The notes under the pieces were generated by a model that saw only the letters and a list, made by a program, of their open reading frames with translations, made no database searches and was not told the origin of the DNA. The position numbers and the translations under genes were made by a program. This document shows, piece after piece, positions 52,994 through 62,309 of a stretch of DNA of 64,000 nucleotides; within the stretch, counting starts at the first letter, position 1, and each line of letters begins with the position of its first letter. Source of the stretch: Streptomyces longispororuber (GTDB lineage: Bacteria; Actinomycetota; Actinomycetes; Streptomycetales; Streptomycetaceae); assembly GCF_024448165.1 (NCBI RefSeq), contig NZ_JAMOLN010000002.1:62001-126000 (forward strand), read 5' to 3'.

Positions 52994-53874
52994 GGCGGCG
53001 CGTCCATCGTGATCAGCATCGTCAGGTCGAGCGCGGGCGCGCTGTGCGTCAGGGCGCCGATCGAGATGAGGTCGACGCCGGCATCGGCAATGGCGCGAAC
53101 CTGGTCCAGGGTGACGTTGCCGGAGGCCTCCAGGAGGATCTCCGAACCGCCGGAACGGCCGGCCTTGATGCGCATCACTTCTTCGATGTCGGCCACGTCC
53201 ATGTTGTCGAGCATGAGCCAGCCGGCTCCCGCTTCCATGGCTTCGCGGGCCTGCGCGACGGTCTGCACTTCGACGTCGATCGGTACGCTCGTCCCGGAAT
53301 CGGCCATTCCCTTCCGGACCGCGTTGATCGCCGCGGTCACCCCGCCCGCCGCGGTGATGTGGTTCTCCTTCAGCAGGACCATCGCCGCCAGCGTGAGCCG
53401 GTGGTTGCTGCCGCCGCCCGCGGTGACGGCGTACTTGTCCAGCGCCCGCAGTCCCGGGGCGGTCTTGCGGGTGTCCAGGATCCGCGCCGGGGTTCCGTCC
53501 AAGGCTCGGACGAAGCTGTCGGTGACCGTGGCGATGCCGCACAGGCGCTGCAGGAAGTTCAGCACCGTGCGCTCGGCGGTGATCAGACTGCGAGCCGATC
53601 CGGTCAGCCGCACCAGGACGTCCCCGGCCCGCAGCCGCCCGCCGTCCGCGACCAGAGCCTCGACCTCGACCTCGGCGTCGGTCTGGGCGAAGACCTCGGG
53701 GACCACGGGCAGTCCGGCGGCGACACCGGGCTGGCGGGTACTGATCTCGGCGGTGGCGATCAGGCCGGCCGGGACGCTCCACAAGGTGGTGATGTCGTCG
53801 GCGGCCCGGTCCTCCGCCAAGGCCGCGGCCACGCTGGCCCGCGCCGCCGGCGCGGGGAAATCGGCGATCTTCAC
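52981..53874 (-). CDS. nadC: Quinolinate phosphoribosyltransferase
   Basis: A 297-residue enzyme converting quinolinate and PRPP to nicotinate mononucleotide. Signature blocks: ERTVLNFLQRLCGIAT, DTRKTAPGLRALDKYAVTAGGGSNHR, LLKENHI, DVEVQTVAQ, LDNMDV and the barrel end LEASGNVTLDQVRAIADAGVDLISIGALTHSA. Both RK and H residues of the active site are present. GTG at 53874 follows GAGGAACC. nadA and nadB are not here, so this is probably a second, accessory copy. Confidence 0.93.
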   Translation of the reverse strand: MKIADFPAPAARASVAAALAEDRAADDITTLWSVPAGLIATAEISTRQPGVAAGLPVVPEVFAQTDAEVEVEALVADGGRLRAGDVLVRLTGSARSLITAERTVLNFLQRLCGIATVTDSFVRALDGTPARILDTRKTAPGLRALDKYAVTAGGGSNHRLTLAAMVLLKENHITAAGGVTAAINAVRKGMADSGTSVPIDVEVQTVAQAREAMEAGAGWLMLDNMDVADIEEVMRIKAGRSGGSEILLEASGNVTLDQVRAIADAGVDLISIGALTHSAPALDLTMLITMDAPPCPR

Positions 53875-54571
53875 AGGTGGTTCCTCAACTCTCAGAGATT
53901 GATCATCGGACCGAGAGGGCCGTGGACGGCCTTCCCGAATGTCGCGTGGGCAGGGACGTTTCTGGCGATCTCGTGCGCCGTGAGATCCCACATCCGTGCG
54001 GGTGTCAGCTCGGGTAGGAACGCGCCGACCTCCGGCTCTCTACGGCGACGTGGGCGATCGGAGGTGCTGGCAGCGGCCGACCAGACGGCGCCGGCCTTCA
54101 GGGGGCGGCGGGGCTGCGCTGCGCCATGCACGGGCATCCTTGGCAGGGCGAGGACCGGTGCCGATGCGAAGGACCCCCGCGTCGAAGCAGTGATCTCATG
54201 AAATGGCCTTGTGCCTGCCACGTATGCGCCGAGGAGGCGGACGTCGTCGCTGGTCACCAAGAGACTCCGGCACGGCAATGGGCGAACGGGCGGGACAAGG
54301 AACGCAAGTGAGGCATCACCGGGGAATGCCGGCCCCGGGTGATTCGGGAAGCGCCCAGGAACGCCGTGACCCCGACCGGTGGCGTCCGGTCCAGCCAGTT
54401 CCACTCATCCGAACCGTCGATCCCGCGGATGACGACGTTCGCGACCATCTCCGACCGCCCTACCCATCGTGGCCCCACCCATCACGGGGGCACCCCGAGG
54501 CCGATTCTCGTTGGGGCAGCGGCAACGATCGGGCTCAGCAAGCGATCTCAAAGAAGGTGGGGGTGACAACG

Positions 54572-54730
54572 ATGGAATCACTCGACAAGCTCGACCGTGC
54601 CGTCTTGGAACTGCTCCAAACTGACGGCCGCCCACCGGAACCGACGGACACCGAGTCGGGCTGCCCCAGCCGCAGTCGGATGGAACATCCATGCCAGACG
54701 TGCCGGAGTCATGTCGTGCAGCTGCCGTAA
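54572..54730 (+). pseudogene. Lrp/AsnC regulator, N-terminal fragment
   Basis: MESLDKLDRAVLELLQTDGR is the first helix of an Lrp/AsnC DNA-binding domain. After RPPEPTD the frame loses homology and stops, so the helix-turn-helix is missing. It has its own ribosome site (AAGAAGGTGGGGG). A remnant of a second Lrp gene, once probably the local regulator. Confidence 0.65.
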
Positions 54731-54960
54731 CCGTCGGGGAGGCTCTCCGTGTCGGCCAGGCCGCAGGATGCCTGCAAAGGCGTGACCGGCGAACGCCGGC
54801 GCTTCGCGGGGGAGATGTCGCGGGTGCGCGGCTGGACGTGTGCAGCTTCTGTTGCCCTGGGGCTGGTGATCTCGTACTGATCCGGAGGACACGGGTGCCA
54901 GAAAGGGCCGAATGGATAAGCAATGGGTACATTCCTCCCTTATTGCGGGGTGCGTTCCCG

Positions 54961-54982
54961 GGCCCCTGACTCGTAAGGGGCC
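54961..54982. promoter_or_regulatory. Hairpin over the NhaC ribosome binding site
   Basis: GGCCCCT (54961-54967) pairs with AGGGGCC (54976-54982) over an 8-base loop. The AGGGG used as ribosome site lies in the 3' arm, two bases from the ATG at 54985. Folding would limit translation. Confidence 0.55.
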
Positions 54983-54984
54983 GG

Positions 54985-56484
54985 ATGCAGGACAGTAAGA
55001 GGCGGCAGACGGATCCCGAGGTGCGTGAGCCATCACTCACGGACGCCTTGCTGCCGATGGGCGTCCTCGTGGTGCTGGTCGCGGGCGCGCTGCTGCTGTT
55101 CGGGCTGGATGCCCTGGACGGTCCGTTGCAGGTCGCGCTGGTGCTGTGCGCGATGTCCGTCGCGCTGGTCGCGATGCATATGGGGCACCAGTGGCAGGAC
55201 GTGCAGAGGGTCGGCCAGGGAGCACTGGCGTCCATCACCAGTGCCGTGTTCATCCTCCTGGCCGTCGGCGCCCTGATCGGGGTCTGGAACCTGTCGGGGA
55301 CCATTCCGACGCTGGTGTACTACGGCATCCAGATCCTGTCGCCGAGCTGGTACTACGGGGCGACAGCCCTGATCTGCGGTGTGATCGCGCTGAGCATCGG
55401 CAGTTCGTGGACGACGGCCGGGACGATCGGGGTCGGCCTGGTCGGAGTGGCGGACATGCTCGGTGTCTCGACGGCGATCACCGCGGGCGCGGTCATCTCC
55501 GGCGCCTACCTCGGGGACAAGCTGTCCCCACTGTCGGAGACAACGGTGCTCACGGCGCAGATGGTGAAGGTGGACGTCTACGAGCACGTCAAACGGCAGG
55601 CGTGGACCTCGGTCCCCGCGTTCGTCATCGCCTTCGCGGCGTTCCTCGTCATCGGTCTGGTCCAGGGCCCCGACGTGACGAACCCCGTCGGCGAGCAGAT
55701 CGAACTCAGCAGCCTGAACGGCATCTACAACATCACCCCGCTCAACCTTCTGCCGCTGCTGCTTCTGGGCTTTCTGTCGATCCGCAAAGTGCCCGCAGCC
55801 CTGGCACTGACTTACTCCGCGCTGTTCGCCGGAGTCCTCGGTGCGTTGCTGCAGCCGGATGTGATGCGGGATTTCGTATCCGGCTCCGGCAACGTCGTCG
55901 TCGAGTCGCTCAAGGGCATCTGGAGCGCTATGGCCAACGGCTTCTCCATCAACTCCGGCATCGGCGAGATCGACCAGCTGCTGTCCCGCGGCGGCATGGA
56001 CAGCATGCTGCTGACCCTGTGGCTGATCGTCGGGGCCGTGACCTTCGGCGCTCTCCTGGAGGAGTTCGGCCTCATCGGACGACTGATCGACCCGATGGTC
56101 CGGTCGGCGAAGAGCACCGGCCGCCTGTATGTGACGGTCTTCGCCAGCGCCTTCGGTCTGAACATCGTCGCCGGCGACCAGTACATCGCCCTCGTCCTAC
56201 CGTCGAAAGTCTTCCGGCTTGAGTTCGAGAAGCGACAACTGGCACCCACCAACCTGTCCCGGCTCGCCGCCGACAGCGGAACGGTCACCTCGCCGCTCGT
56301 CCCCTGGAACTCCTGCGGCGCGTTCATGGGCGCCGTGCTCGGCGTAGCGACCCTGTCGTACCTGCCGTACGCGATCTTCAACTACGCCAGCCCAGCCCTC
56401 AGCGTCCTGTATGGCATCACTGGTTTCAAGATCGAAAAACTGGAGCCGGGCACCGACACGAACAAGCCCGCCCCCTCCGCCTGA
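54985..56484 (+). CDS. NhaC-family antiporter
   Basis: A 499-residue protein with about 11 membrane helices. Key blocks: SIGSSWTTAGTIGVGLVGVAD, SGAYLGDKLSPLSETTVL, GNVVVESLKGIWSA and AADSGTVTSPLVPWNSCGAFM, typical of the NhaC superfamily, which includes Na/H and malate/lactate (MleN) exchangers. Its place at the head of an arginine deiminase cluster suggests either pH or Na homeostasis during ammonia release, or arginine/ornithine or organic-acid exchange. Start ATG at 54985. Confidence 0.9.
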   Translation: MQDSKRRQTDPEVREPSLTDALLPMGVLVVLVAGALLLFGLDALDGPLQVALVLCAMSVALVAMHMGHQWQDVQRVGQGALASITSAVFILLAVGALIGVWNLSGTIPTLVYYGIQILSPSWYYGATALICGVIALSIGSSWTTAGTIGVGLVGVADMLGVSTAITAGAVISGAYLGDKLSPLSETTVLTAQMVKVDVYEHVKRQAWTSVPAFVIAFAAFLVIGLVQGPDVTNPVGEQIELSSLNGIYNITPLNLLPLLLLGFLSIRKVPAALALTYSALFAGVLGALLQPDVMRDFVSGSGNVVVESLKGIWSAMANGFSINSGIGEIDQLLSRGGMDSMLLTLWLIVGAVTFGALLEEFGLIGRLIDPMVRSAKSTGRLYVTVFASAFGLNIVAGDQYIALVLPSKVFRLEFEKRQLAPTNLSRLAADSGTVTSPLVPWNSCGAFMGAVLGVATLSYLPYAIFNYASPALSVLYGITGFKIEKLEPGTDTNKPAPSA

Positions 56485-56532
56485 CAGCCGCCTCCGTATG
56501 CCGCGCAACTGTGTGATGAAGGGCCGTGACGC

Positions 56533-57969
56533 ATGTCCGTAAACGCTGAAGAAAGATCACCGGCGGTCAAGCTGTCACTGACCACCTTGTCGGCCATGGT
56601 GGTCGGCTCGATGGTCGGGGCCGGCGTGTTCTCGCTGCCCCGCCGCTTCGCGGAGGAGACGGGGGTCGCGGGTGCGTTGATCGCCTGGGCGATCGCGGGT
56701 GCGGGCATGCTGATGCTGGCGTTTGTCTTCCAGTCGCTCGCCGTGCGCAGACCGGACCTGGACGCCGGCGTGTACGCCTACGCCAAGGCAGGCTTCGGCG
56801 AATACCTCGGCTTCTTCTCGGCGTTCGGCTACTGGGCCAGCGCCTGCGTCGGCAACGTGACGTACTGGGTGCTGATCATGTCGACGATCGGTGCCATCTG
56901 GCCCGCTCTGGGGGAAGGAGACACGGTCCTCGCAGGTGTTCTGTCCTCGATCGGGCTGTGGGCGTTCTTCCTGCTGATCAAACAGGGGGTCAAAGAGGCG
57001 GCGGCGATCAACCGCATCGTCACCGTCGCCAAGGTTGTGCCGATCCTCGTGTTCATCGTCCTCGCGCTCTTCTACCTGGACACCGATGTGTTCGCCGAGA
57101 ACTGGGGCGGCGCGGACTACGCCGGTTCCCTGTTCGAGCAGATCCGCGGCACGATGCTGGCCACGGTCTTCGTCTTCCTCGGCGTGGAGGGTGCCAGCGT
57201 CTACTCCCGCCACGCGAAGCGACGTGCGGACGTCGGCCGGGCGACGGTGCTCGGCTTCCTGAGTGTCTTCGCCATCTTCGCCTCGGTGACGATCGTGTCG
57301 TACGGCATCATGCCGATGAGTGAGATCGCCGAGCTGCGTCAGCCCTCCATGGCCGGGGTCCTGGAGCACGCGGTCGGGACGTGGGGCAAGGTGTTCGTCA
57401 GCGTCGGACTCATCGTTTCCGTGCTCGGCGCCTACCTCGCCTGGACGCTGATGGCCGCCGAGGTGCTGTATGTCGCCGCGAAGGACGACGACATGCCGCG
57501 CTTCCTGCGCCGCGCCACCGCGGACGATGTCCCCGTGCCGGCCCTGGTCATGAGCACCGTACTGGTCCAACTCGTGCTGATCATCACCCTGTTCTCCGAC
57601 GACGCGTTCAACTTCGCACTCGATCTGACCAGCGCGCTGACCCTCATCCCGTTCCTGCTCGCCGCGGCCTTCGCGTTGAAGATCTCCCTCCTGCCCGACC
57701 CTCTTGCGGAAGGAAAGGCCACCGGGCGGGTTCTCACCGCTGCTCTCCTCGCCACCCTCTACTCGGCATTCCTGCTGTACGCGGCCGGGCTCAGGTTCGT
57801 CCTGCTCTCGTTCATCATCTACGCCCCGGCCACCGTCCTGTTCGTCATGGCCCGACGCGAGCAGGGCCGACGTCTGTTCTCCTCCGGAGAACTGGTCATC
57901 TGCGCCGTATCGGTCGCAGGCGCCGTCATGGGCGTGATTGCCCTGGCGGCCGGCTGGATCAGCCTCTGA
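56533..57969 (+). CDS. APC-family arginine/ornithine antiporter (ArcD-like)
   Basis: A 478-residue transporter with about 12 helices. The N-terminal motif VVGSMVGAGVFSLPRRFAEETG is the substrate-binding GAG loop of basic amino acid/polyamine APC carriers. VFLGVEGASVYSRHAKRR and DLTSALTLIPFLLAAAF also fit the arginine-ornithine group. It lies 48 bases after NhaC and 60 before arcA, so it should bring in arginine and export ornithine for the deiminase pathway. Confidence 0.88.
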   Translation: MSVNAEERSPAVKLSLTTLSAMVVGSMVGAGVFSLPRRFAEETGVAGALIAWAIAGAGMLMLAFVFQSLAVRRPDLDAGVYAYAKAGFGEYLGFFSAFGYWASACVGNVTYWVLIMSTIGAIWPALGEGDTVLAGVLSSIGLWAFFLLIKQGVKEAAAINRIVTVAKVVPILVFIVLALFYLDTDVFAENWGGADYAGSLFEQIRGTMLATVFVFLGVEGASVYSRHAKRRADVGRATVLGFLSVFAIFASVTIVSYGIMPMSEIAELRQPSMAGVLEHAVGTWGKVFVSVGLIVSVLGAYLAWTLMAAEVLYVAAKDDDMPRFLRRATADDVPVPALVMSTVLVQLVLIITLFSDDAFNFALDLTSALTLIPFLLAAAFALKISLLPDPLAEGKATGRVLTAALLATLYSAFLLYAAGLRFVLLSFIIYAPATVLFVMARREQGRRLFSSGELVICAVSVAGAVMGVIALAAGWISL

Positions 57970-58029
57970 ACCGAGCCCCGTGCACCACGCACCCGCAACA
58001 CCCTCGACCATCGTCGGAAAGGGCGACAC

Positions 58030-59289
58030 ATGACCAGTGACAGCACGATCCCCACCCCGCTGGGTGTCCACTCGGAGGTGGGCAGACTCCACAAGGTGCT
58101 CGTGTGCGCGCCGGGACTGGCACATCGCCGGCTGACGCCGACCAACGCGGACGATCTGCTCTTCGACGACGTGATGTGGGTGGACAACGCCCAGCGCGAC
58201 CACGCCGACTTCGTGAACAAGCTCACCGGGCGCGGGGTCGAGGTCGTCGAGCTGCACGATCTGCTGGCAGCGACGATGGCGGTACCCGGGGCACGAGACT
58301 GGCTGCTCGACCGCAAGATCGTGACCAACGAGGTCGGCGGGGGACTGGTCGACTCCACCCGCGCGTTCCTGGAAACCCTGGAGCCGCGCCCGCTCGCGGA
58401 GTTCCTGATCGGCGGCCTGGCCACCACCGACCTCCCGGACGAGTTCCGACCCGGGTACGTCGCCCTGGCACGTGAGTCGACCGGCGTACGCGAGTACCTG
58501 ATGCCGCCGCTGCCCAACACCCTCTACACCCGGGACACCACCTGCTGGCTGTACGGCGGTGTCACCCTCAACCCTCTGTACTGGCCGGCCCGCCACGACG
58601 AGACGCTGCTGATGAAGGCCGTCTACACCTTCCACCCCGACTTCAAAGATGCCACCGTGTGGTGGGGAGATCCCGAACGCGACTGGGGACAGGCCACGTT
58701 CGAGGGCGGCGACATCATGCCCGTCGGGAACGGTGTCGTCCTGATGGGCATGAGCGAGCGGACTTCCCGCCAGGCCATCACCCAGGTCGCGGCCGCCCTG
58801 TTCGAGCAAGGCGCCGCCGAACATGTCGTCGTCGCCGGCATGCCCAAGCTCCGCGCCGCCATGCACCTGGACACGGTCCTCACCTTCGCCGACCGCGACA
58901 TCGTCACCCTCTACCCCCGCATCATGGACGCCGTCCACACCTTCTCCCTGCGCCCCGGCAGCGGCGCCTTCCCCGTCGACCTCACCGACGAAGGGTCCCG
59001 CCCCTTCACCGACGTCGTCGCGGGCGCGCTCGGTCTGCCCAAGCTGCAGGTGATCGAGACCGGTGGAGACGTGTATGCCTCCGAGCGTCAGCAGTGGGAC
59101 AGCGGCAACAACGCCGTCGCCCTCGAACCGGGAGTCGTCTTCACGTACGACCGCAACACCCAGACCAACACACTGCTGCGCAAGGCCGGCGTGGAAGTCA
59201 TCGAGATCGTCGGTGCGGAACTGGGCCGGGGCAGGGGTGGCGGGCACTGCATGACCTGCCCCCTCATCCGGGAACCGGTGGCCTACTGA
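58030..59289 (+). CDS. arcA: Arginine deiminase
   Basis: A 419-residue enzyme hydrolysing arginine to citrulline and ammonia. Signature residues: LYTRDT near 162, FEGGDIMP (Glu-Gly-Gly-Asp), [12 protein letters not shown] (catalytic His and Asp), and [12 protein letters not shown], whose first Cys is the nucleophile. Full length for the family. No carbamate kinase or ornithine transcarbamoylase is in the cluster; these may be elsewhere, or the cluster may serve acid neutralisation only. Start ATG at 58030 after GAAAGGG. Confidence 0.95.
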   Translation: MTSDSTIPTPLGVHSEVGRLHKVLVCAPGLAHRRLTPTNADDLLFDDVMWVDNAQRDHADFVNKLTGRGVEVVELHDLLAATMAVPGARDWLLDRKIVTNEVGGGLVDSTRAFLETLEPRPLAEFLIGGLATTDLPDEFRPGYVALARESTGVREYLMPPLPNTLYTRDTTCWLYGGVTLNPLYWPARHDETLLMKAVYTFHPDFKDATVWWGDPERDWGQATFEGGDIMPVGNGVVLMGMSERTSRQAITQVAAALFEQGAAEHVVVAGMPKLRAAMHLDTVLTFADRDIVTLYPRIMDAVHTFSLRPGSGAFPVDLTDEGSRPFTDVVAGALGLPKLQVIETGGDVYASERQQWDSGNNAVALEPGVVFTYDRNTQTNTLLRKAGVEVIEIVGAELGRGRGGGHCMTCPLIREPVAY

Positions 59290-59563
59290 CCACCACCCTT
59301 CCCAGGCGGTCGGGGCAACGGGGCTTGTTCGCGAACGCGCGGTGGCTCTTCCGCGGTGGGTGGAGCGCTGCTGACGGTATCGAACGCGTACTCCAGCCCG
59401 CAGCCGAGGCCGAACCCTGCAGCGCAGTCATGGCCGGCGGCTCTTCGACGCCGGAGTTGCAGTCGCGGTGCCGAAGAGTTGCGGAGATCCTGACAGGGGA
59501 ACGTGGCCGGCTTCGCGTGGGCATGATGCGTCGGTGGCCCCGCCGGAGAGGAAGGCCACGGCC

Positions 59564-59995
59564 ATGACAGCGATGCCGGACAAGTCACCGCTCGGGCACG
59601 ATGGGCCCGGCAGCGAAACGATCAACGGCCCGTCCGCGTTCGCCGGAGCCATGCTGATGCTCAGCGGCCCGCTCAGCATTCTCATGGGCGCCTCCGGCAT
59701 CGCGGCGGACAATGTGTTCGCCGCCTCATCCCACTACGCGTACCGGTTCAGTCTCACCACCTGGGGCGTGATCCACCTCGTGGTCGGAGTGGCGCTCGTC
59801 GTGGTGGGCTTGGGCATCCTGATGAACAAGAGCTGGGGCCGCGGGGCCGGCGTAGTCGTGGCGGCGATCAGTCTGGTCACCCAGTTCATGTTCGTTCCCT
59901 ACTATCCGGTGTGGGCGATCCCGGTAATGGTCATCGACCTCCTGATCATCTTTGCGCTGACGAGGTTCCATGCAGCAGCCAGTGGAGGTCGGTGA
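59564..59995 (+). CDS. DUF7144-like four-helix membrane protein
   Basis: A 143-residue protein with four membrane helices (FAGAMLMLSGPLSILMGASGI, TTWGVIHLVVGVALVVVGLGIL, GRGAGVVVAAISLVTQFMFVP, WAIPVMVIDLLIIFALTRF). The LTTWGVIHLVVGVALVVVG and FVPYYPVWAIPVMVID phrases match streptomycete DUF7144 proteins; the name is from recall. Start ATG at 59564 after GGAGAGGAAGG. Confidence 0.8.
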   Translation: MTAMPDKSPLGHDGPGSETINGPSAFAGAMLMLSGPLSILMGASGIAADNVFAASSHYAYRFSLTTWGVIHLVVGVALVVVGLGILMNKSWGRGAGVVVAAISLVTQFMFVPYYPVWAIPVMVIDLLIIFALTRFHAAASGGR

Positions 59996-60032
59996 GCCCA
60001 GGTGGGACTCTCATGGATCTTCGCCGGAGAAC

Positions 60033-60065
60033 GGCCCCGCCGGATGGCACCACCCGGCGGGGGCC
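60033..60065. terminator. Bidirectional hairpin terminator
   Basis: GGCCCCGCCGG and CCGGCGGGGGCC arms with a 10-base loop and one bulged G, between the convergent DUF7144 and Lrp genes. Confidence 0.75.
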
Positions 60066-60199
60066 GCTCTGTCGTACGAGGTGCTCAGTGCCTCACGTGA
60101 GGGCGTACGCCCGGGTGATCCAGCCGGTCCACCGGGCAGCACCCGGACCTCAGGCAGGCCTCCTGGCGGCGAGGGGTGCTCGGGGCGGGTGGCCGCCGG

Positions 60200-60658
60200 T
60201 CAGGAGTCTGTCTTGATCTTCTTCATGGTGAGGTGGGACTCGAGGCGCCGTACGGCGGGCAGGCCGCTCAACTTGCCGGTGAGGAAGGCTTCGTAGGCGG
60301 CGTGGTCGGTGACGGCGACCCGGAGGAAGTAGTCGGGGCGACCGTACATGCGACGGAACTCGACGACCTCCTCGTAGGCGGCCACGGTCCCCTCGAATTC
60401 CTCGAAGCTCTTGCGGTCCTGGGCGTAGATCTCGACGTCGATGAGTACCTCGAGTTCGCGGCCCAGTGCAGCCGGGTCCAGGACGGCCCGGTAGCCGGCG
60501 ATGACGCCGGCCTCTTCCAGGCGCTTGACCCGGCGCAGGCAGGGCGGGGGAGTCAGGCCGACCCGTTTGGCCAGCTCGACGTTGGTCAGTCGGCCGTCCT
60601 GTCGTAGGTGAAACAGAATTTCACGATCTACTGCATCAGTGCTCAGTTCATTGCTCAT
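60200..60658 (-). CDS. Lrp/AsnC-family regulator
   Basis: A 152-residue regulator. The helix-turn-helix is at 5-60 (DAVDREILFHLRQDGRLTNVELAKRVGLTPPPCLRRVKRLEEAGVI) and the RAM ligand domain at 70-145. It is divergent from azlCD by 62 bases and probably controls it, in the manner of AzlB in Bacillus subtilis, with a branched-chain or other amino acid as effector. Confidence 0.92.
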   Translation of the reverse strand: MSNELSTDAVDREILFHLRQDGRLTNVELAKRVGLTPPPCLRRVKRLEEAGVIAGYRAVLDPAALGRELEVLIDVEIYAQDRKSFEEFEGTVAAYEEVVEFRRMYGRPDYFLRVAVTDHAAYEAFLTGKLSGLPAVRRLESHLTMKKIKTDS

Positions 60659-60663
60659 TTCTA

Positions 60664-60681
60664 GATCATAGGGTCATGATC
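60664..60681. promoter_or_regulatory. Operator candidate for the Lrp regulator
   Basis: GATCAT-AGGGTC-ATGATC, perfect 6-bp arms, lying 6 bases upstream of the Lrp start and 40 upstream of azlC. The position suits autoregulation and azlC control. Confidence 0.6.
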
Positions 60682-60720
60682 GGCAACCATATGAGGTGTA
60701 ATCTTTTCTAAAATGTCTCC

Positions 60721-61464
60721 ATGCGTATATCTTCTGCCGCTGCCGACGGTCGGTCGCGGCCCGACCTCACGCCCAGGACGCCATCCGAGGCGCGGAGCGC
60801 CTTCGCGGACTCACTCCCGGTGGGTCTCGGGTTTGTCCCGCTCGGACTGGCCTTCGGGGCTCTGGCCGTGCAGTCCGGTCTCGACTGGTGGTGGGCGGCG
60901 CTGTCCGCGGCGGTCATCTTCGGCGGATCGTTCGAGTTCCTGCTGATCGGCCTGGTCACCGCGGTGACTCCGCTCGCGTCGATCGCCCTGGCTGCCTTCA
61001 TGGTGAACCTCCGGCACGGCTTCTACGCGCTGTCCTTCCCCCTGCATCACGTGCGAGGGCGTCTGGCGAAGACGTACAGCACCTTCGCGTTGTGCGACGA
61101 GGCCTACGCCCTGGCCGCCACCGGCGAAGCCCGATCCTGGTCCGGCCGGCGCATTCTGTGCCTGCAGCTCTTCTTGCACGGGTACTGGGTTGCCGGCGCC
61201 ACCGCCGGTGCCCTGCTCGGCTCCCTCATCCCGGAGGGTGTCCGCGGTCTGGACTTCGCCCTGACCGCCCTGTTCGCAGTCCTCGCCCTTGAGGCCCTGC
61301 GCGGACTGAGTGGTGACCTGCCCACCCCCGTCGTCGCGCTCCTCAGCGCCCTGGCCGCCCGGATCCTCTTCCCCGGCCAGCAGCTCCTCGTCGCCTTCGC
61401 CCTGTTCACCGCCGGGTTCTTGATCCACCGCCACCTGACCCACAGGAGTCCCCGCCGTGCCTGA
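60721..61464 (+). CDS. azlC: AzlC-family branched-chain amino acid exporter, large subunit
   Basis: A 247-residue membrane protein. ARSAFADSLPVGLGFVPLGLAFGALAVQSGLDWWWA opens the AzlC domain; MVNLRHGFYALSF and CDEAYALAA are family hallmarks. AzlC and AzlD together export branched-chain amino acids and their analogues. The azlD start overlaps its end by 8 bases. Confidence 0.92.
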   Translation: MRISSAAADGRSRPDLTPRTPSEARSAFADSLPVGLGFVPLGLAFGALAVQSGLDWWWAALSAAVIFGGSFEFLLIGLVTAVTPLASIALAAFMVNLRHGFYALSFPLHHVRGRLAKTYSTFALCDEAYALAATGEARSWSGRRILCLQLFLHGYWVAGATAGALLGSLIPEGVRGLDFALTALFAVLALEALRGLSGDLPTPVVALLSALAARILFPGQQLLVAFALFTAGFLIHRHLTHRSPRRA

Positions 61465-61786
61465 CGCCCGCTACGCCATCTCCGCGATCGTGGTCACCGC
61501 GGCCGTCACCTGGGCCCTGCGCGCGCTGCCCTTCGCCGCGCTCGCACCCATGCGCTCCAGCCGCACCATTCAGACCCTGAGCACCCGGATGCCCGCCGGA
61601 GTCATGATCATCCTGGTGGTCTACTGCCTGCGTGACCTGCCCATCTCCCAGCCTCGGGCTCTGGCCCCACTCGTAGCCCTGACCGTCACGATCGGATTGC
61701 ACTTGTGGCGCCGCAACGCGCTGCTCAGCATCCTCGGCGGCACTGCGATTCACGTCGCCCTGGCCAGCACTGTCTTTGCCCACTAG
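61457..61786 (+). CDS. azlD: AzlD-family exporter small subunit
   Basis: A 109-residue protein with about four membrane helices. VTAAVTWALRALPFAAL and LSTRMPAGVMIILVVYCLRD are the AzlD signature. The GTG start overlaps azlC by 8 bases, which fits a 1:1 complex. Confidence 0.9.
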   Translation: MPDARYAISAIVVTAAVTWALRALPFAALAPMRSSRTIQTLSTRMPAGVMIILVVYCLRDLPISQPRALAPLVALTVTIGLHLWRRNALLSILGGTAIHVALASTVFAH

Positions 61787-61801
61787 GGCCTGATTCTCGG
61801 A

Positions 61802-62260
61802 TCTCCTGACCTAGCAGGCGGACCCATCACGCTCGGCGTTCAGATCTGCCGGGAGATCCGCTTCCCCGAACAATGGCAGCATCTGGCCGACCGCGGGGCC
61901 CAGGCATTCATCTACCTCACCCATGCGGCCAACCCCTCCGAGCCTGCCGGAGTCTGGTGCAGTCACCTCATCAGCCGCGCTGCCGAGAACCAACGGTTCG
62001 TCCTGGCCGCCAACGTGGCGGACCCGCGCCAGCACTGCCCCAGCAGGGTCGTCTCACCAAGGGGAGAGGTCCTCGCGGAGGCAGCCGCCAGCCAGACCGC
62101 CGTCATCAGAACCACCATCGATCTCGACGAGTCCGCCGACTGGTACCTCGGTCAGCGGCGACAGGACCTGCTGAAGCTGAGCTACCCCGCGCGATATCCC
62201 CGACAGGACCCGGAGTGTGGACCGGGACGAGTCCCGTCGCCCAGCTGCGCCCTGCGGTGA
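61802..62260 (+). pseudogene. Nitrilase/carbon-nitrogen hydrolase, C-terminal fragment
   Basis: The frame GPITLGVQICREIRFPEQWQ contains the catalytic Cys of the nitrilase fold. It continues IYLTHAANPSEPAGVWCSHL, ISRAAENQRFVLAANVAD and SPRGEVLAEAAASQTAVI. The catalytic Glu and Lys lie in the missing N-terminal half. There is no start codon, and the fragment begins just after azlD, so it is a deletion remnant. Confidence 0.8.
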
Positions 62261-62309
62261 TCACTGCAAAGGGGGTGAACGCCGCGGGCTGATCGGACAT
62301 GCTGGGCCG

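Larger units (their letters stand above)
53875..54984. other. 1.1-kb leader region before the arginine deiminase cluster
   Basis: No complete gene. It holds the truncated Lrp-like frame at 54572-54730 and a hairpin beside the NhaC ribosome site. The 250 bases between these are strongly structured on paper, but I could not match them to a known riboswitch. Confidence 0.45.

Noticed and set aside
54740..54960. Possible guanidine or amino-acid riboswitch before the NhaC gene
   Set aside because: Several short stems can be drawn, but no consensus core of a known class could be matched. Only the ribosome-site hairpin is reported.
56575..59247. 890-codon minus-strand frame
   Set aside because: Shadow of the APC transporter and arcA; His/Gly/Asp-rich with no domain, while the opposite strand carries invariant arginine deiminase residues.
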